Below, piece by piece: positions 9,118 through 17,380 of a stretch of 64,000 bases of DNA. The position numbers and the translations under genes were made by a program. The notes beneath the pieces were generated by a model. The model saw nothing but the letters and a program-made list of their open reading frames with translations. It had not been told where the DNA came from and made no database searches. The stretch lies in contig CAWBOY010000007.1 in the NCBI GenBank assembly GCA_963790585.1, positions 372,001 through 436,000 of the forward strand. The letters run 5' to 3'. How positions within the stretch are numbered: position 1 is the first letter of the stretch; the number at the start of each line of letters is the position of its first letter. This DNA comes from CAWBOY01 sp963790585. GTDB lineage: Bacteria > Planctomycetota > Planctomycetia > Gemmatales > Gemmataceae.

Positions 9118-10522
9118 ATGCCCGACCAATATGACCTCATCGTGATCGGTTCCGGCCCAGGCGGCTATGTCGCCGCGATCCGCGCGGCCCAGCTCGGCAT
9201 GAAGGTCGCCTGCATCGAAAAGCGCGCCACGTATGGCGGCACGTGCCTCAACGTCGGCTGCATTCCCAGCAAGGCGATGCTCGATTCGAGCGAGCTATAC
9301 GCCCAGGCCAAAACACACTTTTCCAAACACGGCATCCAGGTTAGCAACCTGGCTCTCGACCTCGGCACGATGCTTGGCCGCAAGGACAAGGTGGTCAAAG
9401 GCCTCACCGATGGCGTCGCCTATCTGCTGCGCAAGAACAAGATCACCGGCATCATTGGCGCTGGCCGGCTGCTCGGCAAGGGACAAGTGGCCGTTAAGGG
9501 ATCTGGTAAAGACGAAGTCGATCCTTGAAGGCAAGCATATCTTGTTGGCAACCGGCAGCGAGCCGGTTGCGCTACCGCCGCTGCCGTTCGATGGCAAGCA
9601 TATCGTTAGCTCGACCGAGGCCTTGAGCTTCGACAAGGTGCCGCCTCATCTCGTCGTCGTCGGTGGTGGTTACATTGGGCTGGAACTAAGCTCCGTCTGG
9701 AGTCGGCTCGGCTCCAAGGTCACCGTGGTCGAGTTTTTGCCGCGCATCCTGCCGCTCAGCGATGGTGAGATTGCCCAGAAACTGTTCGAGTCGCTCAAGA
9801 AACAGGGCCTGACGTTCCACATGGATACGAAGGTCGTCGGCGCCACGGTCAAGGGGGACCAGGTCATCGTGAAGGCCACCTCGAAGGGGGCCGAGCTGTC
9901 GTTTGAGGCGGACAAGGTTCTCGTGGCCGCCGGGCGGCGGCCGTTCACGACGGGGCTCGGTCTCAAAGAGGCGGGCGTGACGCTGGAAGATAAGAGCGGC
10001 CGGGTCATCGTCGATGAGAACTTCCAGACCAGCGCTCCCGGCGTTTACGCTATTGGCGATCTTATATTGGGACCAATGCTGGCTCACAAGGCCGAGGACG
10101 ATGGCATCGCCTGCGTGGAACGGATCAATGGAATCAAAGCTCACGTCAATTACGACACGGTGCCTAGCATCATCTACACCTGGCCCGAGGTGAGCAGCGT
10201 CGGCTTCACGGAGGAGCAGGTCAAGGAGAAGGGGCTCGCCTACAAGGTGGGCCGATTCCCGTTCACCGCCAATCCGCGCGCCAAGTGTATGGACGAAACC
10301 GAGGGCCTTGTCAAAGTCATCGCCGACGCCAAGAGCGATCGCTTGCTCGGCGTCCATATCTTCGGCCCGCGCGCGTCCGACATGATCGCCGAGGCGACGA
10401 CGGTGTTGGAGTTTGGCGGTAGTTCCGAAGACATCGCCCGCATTTGCCACGCTCACCCGACGCTGTCCGAGGCGTTGCGCGAGGCGGCGTTCGACGTCGA
10501 GAAGCGGTCCATTCATCAATGA
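9118..10522 (+). CDS. lpd: Dihydrolipoyl dehydrogenase (E3), frameshifted
   Basis: Flavoprotein that reoxidises dihydrolipoyl groups of the 2-oxoacid dehydrogenase complexes and reduces NAD+. The sequence shows the FAD-binding motif VIGSGPGGYVAA at residues 8-19, the redox-active disulfide motif GGTCLNVGCIPSK, the NAD-binding VVVGGGYIGLELSSVW, the second FAD segment GVYAIGDL, and the C-terminal dimer-interface HAHPTLSE that carries the catalytic His-Glu pair. A single frameshift near 9510 separates the first 137 residues from the rest. Repaired length is about 467 residues, as expected. It follows sucA and sucB on the same strand, so it probably serves that complex. Confidence 0.92.
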
Positions 10523-10661
10523 GGGCAAGGTTTACCGAGATCCTATCGGCGTCAGCATCGGATTGCCTTAGCAACGAAATCAAGGTCGGACGTCATTTCC
10601 TCTCATGTCGGCTATTCTGGGCCGCGACATCTCGGCACAATTACTTAGGGCCAATCGTATC

Positions 10662-10697
10662 CACTCTCCCCCGATTACCGGGGCGAGGGGCTTTGAT
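10662..10697. repeat. CTCTCCCCCG...CGGGGCGAGGG hairpin
   Basis: A short hairpin in the 196-base gap after lpd, related in inverse orientation to 3299-3335. It could terminate the sucAB-lpd transcript, although no long T-run follows. Confidence 0.45.
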
Positions 10698-10718
10698 GGC
10701 TAGAAGTGAGAGTGCCGC

Positions 10719-11465
10719 ATGATCGATCTCTTTCTAAATAGCTGGTTCCTGGCTTTGATCGCGGGCACTCCGACTTCCGAGCCGTCGAACAGCGACGATG
10801 TGAAATCGCCGGTCGCGGTCAATGGTTCGTTGCGGCGCGACACGGAATTGATCGTCCAGATCCGCCGTGCCTTGGCTCGGGACGAGGCTCTCGCCAAGGC
10901 GAATATCCGTGTCCAGGTGCGTGAGGGAACGGTTTTGCTGAGCGGTCCGGTGCCCGATGGAAAGCTGATCGCTCGCGCCGTTCAGGAGACGAAAAAAATA
11001 CGCGGCGTTTTGGAGATCAAGAATGAACTCCGCGTCGTGGTCCCCGTGGTGGAGTTGCCCCTCGTCTTCGGCCCGCCGGCAAGCGAGGCCCCGACCAAGA
11101 CGACGACCGCCATGGTGCCGCGTGAACCGAAGGATGAAACAGTGTTGGTCGTGAAATCGCTTGGAGATTCGCCGGGTCAGATCACCCTCGGTGCGCCGAT
11201 TCTTCCCGCGCCGAGAGATGCCGGCGCTCCAACGCGCGTCGTTTCCTACTCGGTTACCCGCGGCGAAGTGTCGAGTTTGACCGCGGCTATCGAGGAAGTT
11301 CGCAAACGAGATCGGGATTATCGCATAATTCAGGTCGAAGTGCGCAATAACACCCTGGTTCTTCGCGGCGGCGCGAGCGGCAACGTGCTGATGGCGTTCG
11401 CGCGGAATTTGCGCGGCATTGAGGGTGTGGAGCGGGTTGTCATCAACACGAACCAGGCACGATAA
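10719..11465 (+). CDS. BON-domain protein
   Basis: A 248-residue protein with two BON-like alpha/beta modules, domains associated with envelope stability and phospholipid or outer-membrane interaction. The first module is roughly residues 40-105 (RRDTELIVQIRRALARDEAL, then IRVQVREGTVLLSGPVPDG and IRGVLEIKNEL). The second is about residues 175-245 (SSLTAAIEEVRKRD, VEVRNNTLVLRGGASG, IEGVERVVINT). A hydrophobic start (LFLNSWFLALIAG) suggests export or anchoring. The two modules are joined by a Pro/Thr-rich linker. It stands alone on this strand; its client is unknown. Confidence 0.7.
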   Translation: MIDLFLNSWFLALIAGTPTSEPSNSDDVKSPVAVNGSLRRDTELIVQIRRALARDEALAKANIRVQVREGTVLLSGPVPDGKLIARAVQETKKIRGVLEIKNELRVVVPVVELPLVFGPPASEAPTKTTTAMVPREPKDETVLVVKSLGDSPGQITLGAPILPAPRDAGAPTRVVSYSVTRGEVSSLTAAIEEVRKRDRDYRIIQVEVRNNTLVLRGGASGNVLMAFARNLRGIEGVERVVINTNQAR

Positions 11466-11508
11466 GTACGGACCGCGGGCGCGCTGACGGAAACGGCGGC
11501 TACTCAGA

Positions 11509-11544
11509 GGCTGTCCGGAAGGCCACGCCTTTCCAGACAGCCTT
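11509..11544. repeat. AGGCTGTCCGGAAGG hairpin downstream of the BON gene
   Basis: Inverted repeat with about 15-base arms (AGGCTGTCCGGAAGG with CCTTTCCAGACAGCCT), resembling the inner arms of the element at 7511-7730. It is a plausible terminator for the BON gene, without a strong T-run. Confidence 0.5.
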
Positions 11545-11552
11545 TCAGAGCC

Positions 11553-11690
11553 TAGTGCCCCGTCGAGACTAAATTTAGGGGTGGCACAGACATTCCTGTC
11601 TGTGCAGGAAAAGGCACATTCGTCGGTTCCGCACAGACAGGAATGTCTGTGCCACCCTAAATTTAGTCTCGACGAAGCACTAAGGGTTAG
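11553..11690. repeat. palindromic element family B, copy 1
   Basis: The arms contain GACTAAATTTAGGG and CACAGACATTCCTGTCTGTG, mirrored at the far end. The CACAGACATTCCTGTCTGTG core is itself a palindrome. Further copies lie at 22122-22260 and 30254-30379. Confidence 0.85.
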
Positions 11691-11738
11691 GGCGGCCTTA
11701 GCTGATGCCGCGCGGCGGGCTTACGCCGCGCCGCTCGC

Positions 11739-12851
11739 CTAGGCGACGCTGGGTTGCAGGGATTTCGGCACCGCCGCGCTATTCGGGCTGAGTAGCGACT
11801 GCCACAGGCTCGCGAGGAACGCTTCGACTTGCTCGGGCGGCGCGAACGAAAACGCGAGCAACATCATTAACATGCTGAACATCACCAGGCCCATGAAAAG
11901 TCCAATGCCGGTGTGCAGCATCACCGCGCACAACAGCATGACCCAGCGCATCGACGGAATCCAGATCAGGAACGGCAAGCCGATCTCGGTCACGAATGTG
12001 AAGACGACGCCGCCGGTCATGAAGATTTCCCAGATCCAGCGATGCTGCGCCATCCAGGTGAGCAGGCTCATATAGGTCGGGTTGTCCATCGGCGCGAAGG
12101 TGGGATTCAGGAACGTGAACCACAGAGCGGTTCCCGACCACCAGGTCGAGCCGGTCAGCTTGGATAGGCCGGACGACAGGTAAATGAAGCAGAAATGGAT
12201 CTGCGTAAGGCGGATGGCGAAGTTCGCTGACACCGACGGCATCACCGGGGGCGGCTCCTCACCACGCAGCCGGGCGCGACGGCAGACCAGCCAGCGATCG
12301 AGCGACAGGCAGGCGCCGGAGGGGCCAATCATCAGATAGATGAGCATGATGTTCATCATCGTGTCCATGCCGAAGGTCGTCGTGAGTGCCCGCTGCGTGT
12401 AGTTCATCGACGCCAGCCACACGAGGACCGAGGTAGTGCGGGTCCAGAGGCCTATCATGAACAGGAAAGCGACGACCAGGACGCAGCCATGAAAGGTCCA
12501 GATCCAAAAAGGATCGGTAATGTTGAAATAGATCGACCAGTAGTACGTGCCACGCAGCTGATGAGGCGGGCTGGTCCAGTCGTTAGGCATGACCTCGTTG
12601 ACGATGCGATGCTGGAGGAAGTCAAATACTTCGGCATCGATCCACGCCCTGGGGCCGACGTAGCCCATGAGATCGACACTATAACTGAGAAAGACGTAGC
12701 AGACGATCATGCCGACGAAAACGCGAATGAGGCAAAGCGTCGTCGGGTTGGCCGGTGTGAACCAGAAGTCGTTCCAGGCTCGCGCCACGTCGCCCAGCAT
12801 CGCCAGCGGGTTTTCCGAGGCTGGACGCGATTCGTTCGCGTTTGCTTTCAT
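11739..12851 (-). CDS. HTTM-domain membrane protein
   Basis: A 370-residue multi-pass protein of the HTTM (horizontally transferred transmembrane) group, which shares its fold with vitamin-K-dependent gamma-carboxylase. Around six to eight hydrophobic segments are visible (LCLIRVFVGMIVCYVFLSY, GCVLVVAFLFMIGLW, MMNIMLIYLMIGPSG, TQIHFCFIYLSSGLSKLTG, the WVMLLCAVMLHTGIGLFMGL stretch). The hallmark IHFCFIYLSSGLSKLTGSTWWSGTALW is present. Its ATG overlaps the stop of the upstream gene (ATGA), so the two are translationally coupled. The enzymatic activity, if any, is unknown. Confidence 0.8.
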   Translation of the reverse strand: MKANANESRPASENPLAMLGDVARAWNDFWFTPANPTTLCLIRVFVGMIVCYVFLSYSVDLMGYVGPRAWIDAEVFDFLQHRIVNEVMPNDWTSPPHQLRGTYYWSIYFNITDPFWIWTFHGCVLVVAFLFMIGLWTRTTSVLVWLASMNYTQRALTTTFGMDTMMNIMLIYLMIGPSGACLSLDRWLVCRRARLRGEEPPPVMPSVSANFAIRLTQIHFCFIYLSSGLSKLTGSTWWSGTALWFTFLNPTFAPMDNPTYMSLLTWMAQHRWIWEIFMTGGVVFTFVTEIGLPFLIWIPSMRWVMLLCAVMLHTGIGLFMGLVMFSMLMMLLAFSFAPPEQVEAFLASLWQSLLSPNSAAVPKSLQPSVA

Positions 12852-14175
12852 GGCTTCTCCTCCACGGCGAGTAAAGGGTTCTTGCTTCCGGCATGAATTT
12901 CCAGGCTGTCGACGATCATCGGTCCGGCCGTACTCTGCTTACGAATGATCGGCAGATGCCAGTAGAGAAACGGGTCTTGCCGGCCGTCCTCGGTGAATTG
13001 GCCATCGGGCTTGAATTCGCCGTAAACGAAAGGCACGTAGAGTGTTGGGTCCCATGGCTTCAGATTTTGCGCAGCTGTTCCGGCGACAACATTTGATGAA
13101 TGACCCGGTAGGCTTTTACCGCTTTTATCGCCACGTCCGGCTCACCATCCGGATGCGGGTAGTCGTTGCAGATTTTCCGAACATAAGACGCGATGTAGAC
13201 CTTGGCCATCGGGCTTGGCTCGAAATACTGCTGATTCGACAGGTCGACCTCGTTCTCCGGCGGGATCTTCTTGATGATCCCGGCGCGCCAGCGTTTCGCG
13301 CGCAACTCTTGCATTCGCGCGGGGGTCATCTCGCGCTGGGGCATCGGGGCGGCGACCGAGGGGCCAATGGCGATCATGCGGGTGTATTGCAACGGCAGGG
13401 TCGAGGCGGTGCGCACTGGCAGGTTGACCCAGCGCGACGATTCGTCGGCATACTCGATGCGAAACCAGATCAGGTCGGGTGGCCCCGGGTCAGGTGCGTA
13501 GAAGTGATAGGCATTGCCGAGGTACAGGAAACCCTGATAAGGCCGATAGAGATACTCCCAGGCTTTGTTGGGCAGCCAGGGCGGCATCTTGCCGAGCGGA
13601 TCTTCGCGCATGATCGAGACGAGAATGCCGCCGAAATGATAAACGATCCACAAGCTGAGCAGGACCTTCCGCGGCACCGGCGGCAAGGCCACGAGGATCG
13701 CGCCGGCTACTGTAACTACGATCAGGGCCGTCATCAGCATCTTGCCCGAGTCCCATCTCTGCGCCATGCCCAGGTAGGCGAGCATGGCGATCAACGCGGC
13801 GACGACGAGTACGCCGGCCGAACCGAGTCGAGCTTCGAGATCCCACTTGGCCGTGGACAAACGCACCTGAATGGCGCACGCCGCGAGCAACAGGCCGACG
13901 CCGATCAGGGCAACGCGCAACGGGTTCCAGCTTTCGCTGAGAACGCCCTCTCGATCGTGAAGACGACGATTCGGCGGCAGCTCGAAAGGATGCACTTCGA
14001 TGCCGCCGGCGCACGGTTCAAGGTAGTCTGGATAATTTGGGGCGGGATCAAACGTCATTTGCGCGAGCGCCACGCCGGCGACTGTCAAGACCAGACCAAT
14101 GCCAAGAAGGAGCCAGGGACGGTAGGTTCCCCAGAGTTTCTCCAATATAGATTGTGCAGGGGCAATTTGCGTCAT
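12848..14175 (-). CDS. Membrane protein coupled to the HTTM protein, frameshifted near C-terminus
   Basis: Protein of unknown function encoded immediately upstream of, and overlapping, the HTTM gene. It begins MTQIAPAQSILEKLWGTYRPW, has about five hydrophobic helices in the first half (LLLGIGLVLTVAGVALAQM, VALIGVGLLLAACAIQV, VLVVAALIAMLAYLG, ALIVVTVAGAILVAL, LLSLWIVYHFGGILVSI) and a soluble C-terminal half with YHFYAPDPGPPDLIWFRIEY. The open frame stops at 13060 after LSPEQLRKI, but one more A in the AAAA run at that point restores NLKPWDPTLYVPFVYGEF and the rest of the protein to the stop at 12848. Upstream translation of the ORF comes from a palindromic repeat, so the start at 14175 is preferred. 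Confidence 0.65.
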
Positions 14176-14220
14176 GCGGGGGCCTCCTCGAACGGGTGTT
14201 TCAGCGGCGCCGAGCGCCAG

Positions 14221-14327
14221 AAGCCCCTCGCCTCCTTTAGGGGAGAGGGGTTGGGGTGAGGGGGGGTCAAGTTTTCGCAGACTTTGCTCCCTCACCCCCG
14301 ACCCCTCTCCCTGAGGGAGAGGGGAGG
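14221..14327. repeat. G/C-rich palindrome family H (CCCCTCTCCC type)
   Basis: Two mirrored blocks of the form GAGGGGTTGGGGTGAGGG and its complement, separated by a short spacer, directly upstream of the 14175 gene on the minus strand. The 703-base gap 14176-14878 otherwise holds only the promoter candidate below and AT-richer sequence without a gene. Confidence 0.75.
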
Positions 14328-14600
14328 ATGGATTGGCCCTCTTCCCCTTCGGCACGAGGGGAGCTTCTGATAAGAATACCCGATCCGCCGGCCAGAGCAG
14401 CGCGGAAGCGAGAATTTTTTCGCTCGGCAATGGTCAGACAGAACGGGTTAAATAGACGGGGTTCTTGATGTACGTGATCGCGCCAAATCAGCCTAAAAGA
14501 CGGGCGTTTGCGTCGTTAAAGTCTTCGCAGCTTACCTAGAAAGTGCAACCTAGCCTATCTCTGAAAACTATTTATTTTTGGCAGTCAACCTAAATTGTTG

Positions 14601-14629
14601 TTGACGGCCCTTCTTTTCGCCTCTACCAT
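14601..14629 (+). promoter_or_regulatory. Possible sigma70-type promoter for the TIGR03000 gene
   Basis: TTGACG at 14601-14606 and TACCAT at 14624-14629 are separated by 17 bases. A start here would give a leader of roughly 240 bases before the ATG at 14879. Seen in sequence only; planctomycete promoters are poorly defined. Confidence 0.3.
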
Positions 14630-14878
14630 GCCCTCACGCTCGATAGAACTGCTACGACCGTTAGACTCTGAATCTCTCCCAACGATTCGCTTGAGTCTCG
14701 TTTCCGTGGTTCTTATCGAGGGGAGAAAAAGGTGGAGTCAGCTCTCCCAAGTCGCCGTCCACCTGGCTAACGTTAGCCCTTCTCCTTTTTTCTACCTTCC
14801 ACCGGCCTTCTTCCCCAGACGGCTCGATTGACGAACGTAGGGTCGGGTTCCTTTGAACGAACGAATAGGAGATCTCGA

Positions 14879-15571
14879 ATGTACAGCGTAGTAATGATGG
14901 TGGCTCTGTCGACCGGTGGCGAGATGGCGGACCTCGGTCACAAGAAGGGTGGCTGTGGTTGCAGCGCTCCGGTTGCGACCTGTGCGGCTCCGGCTGCCAC
15001 GTGCGCTCCCGTCGCGGCGGGCTGCGGTCATGCGAAGCATGGCGGGTTGCTCAAAGGCCACGGCCACGCCTCGGGTTGCGGTTGCGGCACTGCTCCGGTA
15101 GTCGGCGGCTGCGGCGCTCCGGTTTACACCGGCGGTTATGCTGCTCCGACCGCTGGTTGCTCGACCTGCGGCGGCGGTTACGCCAGCGCAGCTCCGGTTT
15201 ATTCAAACCCAGGCATGGGCTATGCCAGCGCTCCGGTCAGCAGCGGCTGTGCAAGCTGCAACAGCGTTTCCTGCGCTCCAATGACGTTCGGCGTCAACGA
15301 AGCCGTTGTCCTGGCCCCGGCCACCATCACGGTGACCTTGCCGGCCGACGCGAAGCTCGTCATCAATGAGATCGCGACGACCTCGACCACCGCGACCCGC
15401 ACCTTCATCTCTCCGGAACTGAGCTCGGCCAAGGAGTACACCTATACTCTCCGCGCGGAAATCGTCCGCGAGGGCAAGACGGTGACCATGGAGAAGGTTG
15501 TCGATGTCCGTGGCGGCCAGGCCGTCGGCGTGGCGTTCAACGACGTTCGCGAAGCAGTCGCCGCTCGCTAA
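14879..15571 (+). CDS. Cys/Gly-rich TIGR03000-type planctomycete protein
   Basis: A 230-residue protein with two parts. Residues about 20-140 are a low-complexity Gly/Ala/Cys/Tyr region built on CGC, CAAP and GCG words with roughly twenty cysteines. Residues about 145-225 form a compact beta domain (ATITVTLPADAKLVINE, ATRTFISPEL, YTYTLRAEIVREGKTVTMEK) matching the planctomycete TIGR03000 family. Such proteins are thought to belong to the cell surface or wall; their function is unknown. GGAG lies 7 bases before the ATG at 14879, which is preferred over the upstream in-frame ATG. A strong terminator follows. Confidence 0.8.
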   Translation: MYSVVMMVALSTGGEMADLGHKKGGCGCSAPVATCAAPAATCAPVAAGCGHAKHGGLLKGHGHASGCGCGTAPVVGGCGAPVYTGGYAAPTAGCSTCGGGYASAAPVYSNPGMGYASAPVSSGCASCNSVSCAPMTFGVNEAVVLAPATITVTLPADAKLVINEIATTSTTATRTFISPELSSAKEYTYTLRAEIVREGKTVTMEKVVDVRGGQAVGVAFNDVREAVAAR

Positions 15572-15598
15572 GCTCAGGCGCTAAGAAGTGTTGTCAAC

Positions 15599-15643
15599 GC
15601 GAGAGGCCGACACCTGACGAGGTGCCGGCCTCTCGCGTTTTTC
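15599..15643 (+). terminator. Intrinsic terminator after the TIGR03000 gene
   Basis: GCGAGAGGCCG pairs with CGGCCTCTCGC through an inner CACCT/AGGTG stem and is followed by GTTTTTC. A textbook rho-independent terminator. Confidence 0.85.
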
Positions 15644-15658
15644 GGAGTATTCTGTCCT

Positions 15659-15774
15659 GGCGAGCCGGGAGCGTCAGCGACCGGAGCGAGTTACACTCGT
15701 TCAGATTTTCTCCGGTCGCTAACGCTCCCGGCTCTTGAAAACGTGCTCCGCTCGCTGACGCTCTTAGGCTCCCG
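15659..15774. repeat. palindromic element family A, copy 2 (with extra half unit)
   Basis: GAGCCGGGAGCGTCAGCGAC at the left end is mirrored before 15735; a degenerate extra half unit continues to about 15773 and touches the stop of the minus-strand gene. Confidence 0.8.
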
Positions 15775-16927
15775 GAAGCTCAAAAACCCCGCGCAGCTGC
15801 GTCGCCAGCCACTCCCACTCGGCGGGGGCTGTCGCGGGATTCATCCCATAGTTCCCTTCCAGGGTGAATACGCCTCCCTTCGCATCCTCGATCCGAAGCA
15901 TAGTTGCCAATTGATAGGTTGTTGACGTGGCATGTGTATTTGCGTCGTGCGTCACGTGCTTGCGCCATTCTTGTAAGGCATTGATCGCGGCGAGGTCTTC
16001 CCGGGCCCAATGCTTTTCGGTCGCGCCGAATAGGCCCTCGCGGCGGACGGTCAGCTGGTCGTCGCGCACGGTGATGATGACGCGGCGCTTGGCGAGATGC
16101 AGCCCCACTAGCAAGAGGATCAGTCCGACGAAGAACGGCAGCCCCAATATGGCCGCGAAAATCAGCGCGCCGGGGCCTTGCCAAACAGCGACCAAGAACA
16201 GGCTCATGATGAGTAGCATTCCGAACCAAAGCAGGCTGAAACAAGTCATCGCATTCCAACGGCCCGCGGACGGGATCGTGAAGACCAAGCCATCATCTTC
16301 CTGAACGACGATCCGGCTCCGGGCTGGCTGCTCGGCGCGCTCGCCGCGGAAGTCGGTCCATTCGACGGCGACTTCGATCGGCGCCGCGGGCTTGCGCGCG
16401 TTCAGTCGCTCCGCGATGTCGGAGCCGAGGTACCAGAGCCAGCCATAGCTATATCGGGACGCAAGCGAGAGGAAATGTCGATTAGGACCGATGGCCAACA
16501 GCTCGGCGGCTGTCTGCTTGGCATCGGACAAGACGACGAACTTCGTCACCTGCGCCGTGGGCCATCGGCGCCGTGCAAAGGGAAACGCGCCGAGCCAGGC
16601 CGTCGCGGTAAGTTCATCGGGCGAAAGGAGGATTTGCGTGTTTCCGAAGAGAAACCAGAGCGCATAAAGGCCAATAATCGGACCGAGCACGAGCATAAAA
16701 GCGAATACTGAGATAATTCCCACTACCACACTATTTACCGGGTTGGCGAGGAGTATCCCGCCGGCGATGAAGATTCCGGCTACTCCTCCGGATGTCATGA
16801 GCAGGGCGGGCAGGAGCAAAACGAGAGCAAAGGCGAACGCACAGCCGCCTTTCCAGACAGGTAAGTCGTAGCGGACGCCATCGCCGAGTTCCTGGACACG
16901 GATTTCGGGCGGGAAGCCTTCGATCAT
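15764..16927 (-). CDS. Predicted membrane protein, four helices in two pairs
   Basis: A 387-residue protein (from 16927) not assigned to a known family. It has two pairs of transmembrane segments: AFAFALVLLLPALLMTSGG and VVVGIISVFAFMLVLGPIIGLYALW near the N-terminus, then the MTCFSLLWFGMLLIMSLFLVAVW and ALIFAAILGLPFFVGLILLLV segments in the second half. Each pair is followed by a PH-like beta-rich soluble part (ILLSPDELTATAWLGAF; VIITVRDDQLTVRREGLFG). The start is uncertain. An in-frame ATG at 17032 would run translation through an intrinsic terminator hairpin, and neither start has an ideal Shine-Dalgarno, so the first clearly protein-like Met (16927) is used. Confidence 0.6.
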   Translation of the reverse strand: MIEGFPPEIRVQELGDGVRYDLPVWKGGCAFAFALVLLLPALLMTSGGVAGIFIAGGILLANPVNSVVVGIISVFAFMLVLGPIIGLYALWFLFGNTQILLSPDELTATAWLGAFPFARRRWPTAQVTKFVVLSDAKQTAAELLAIGPNRHFLSLASRYSYGWLWYLGSDIAERLNARKPAAPIEVAVEWTDFRGERAEQPARSRIVVQEDDGLVFTIPSAGRWNAMTCFSLLWFGMLLIMSLFLVAVWQGPGALIFAAILGLPFFVGLILLLVGLHLAKRRVIITVRDDQLTVRREGLFGATEKHWAREDLAAINALQEWRKHVTHDANTHATSTTYQLATMLRIEDAKGGVFTLEGNYGMNPATAPAEWEWLATQLRGVFELPGA

Positions 16928-16973
16928 GGGACTGGCTCGCGCGAGAAGAAGGGAGGATTGATCTCGATATATC

Positions 16974-17011
16974 AAAAAACCTCGCCGCGAGCGATCATGC
17001 TCCCGGCGAGG
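16974..17011 (-). terminator. Intrinsic terminator/attenuator in the leader of the 15764-16927 gene
   Basis: On the minus strand CCTCGCCG pairs with CGGCGAGG, with an inner GAGC/GCTC stem, and is followed at once by TTTTTT. It lies between a good promoter (17076-17105) and the gene, so it could end a roughly 95-nt RNA or attenuate the gene. Confidence 0.7.
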
Positions 17012-17075
17012 CCGATGAAAAAACGAGGTCATCTCCAGGAACGGAATACGTGCAGTTCCTTTCCTGGTAAGAAAG

Positions 17076-17105
17076 ATGATAAATCTCTCAGAGGTGGGTT
17101 GTCAA
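17076..17105 (-). promoter_or_regulatory. Sigma70-type promoter, minus strand
   Basis: TTGACA (-35) and TATCAT (-10) on the minus strand, 18 bases apart. The predicted start near 17069 is followed by a perfect hairpin (CCAGGAA...TTCCTGG with an inner GGAA/TTCC pair, 17034-17066) and then by the terminator at 16974-17011. The rest of the 17012-17380 gap shows nothing else recognisable. Confidence 0.5.
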
Positions 17106-17380
17106 GGGGCATGAGCCGCTCATGGGAAAAAGGTGGCGCAGATGCGCACTCGCATTTGCCACGGACGGACGTTCTACGCATGATGCCGTCGAGTCAAATC
17201 TAAGGCGTCACGAGTCACGAATGATTTAACTATATTCTTTACTTACATTTGCGTCATTTGTGAAGATTATGTGAATTCGTTCAGGGGTTGTGTGTGTTTC
17301 GGCGCAACGAATTTTCGAGGTTTTCTCATAATTGGCGGATGGCCTGGTTTTGCCCGCTTCGTGCGCTGTGCTCCGTGCAT

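Noticed and set aside
14595..14831. 78-residue plus-strand ORF in the gap before the TIGR03000 gene
   Set aside because: No ribosome-binding site or family similarity; it overlaps the promoter candidate.
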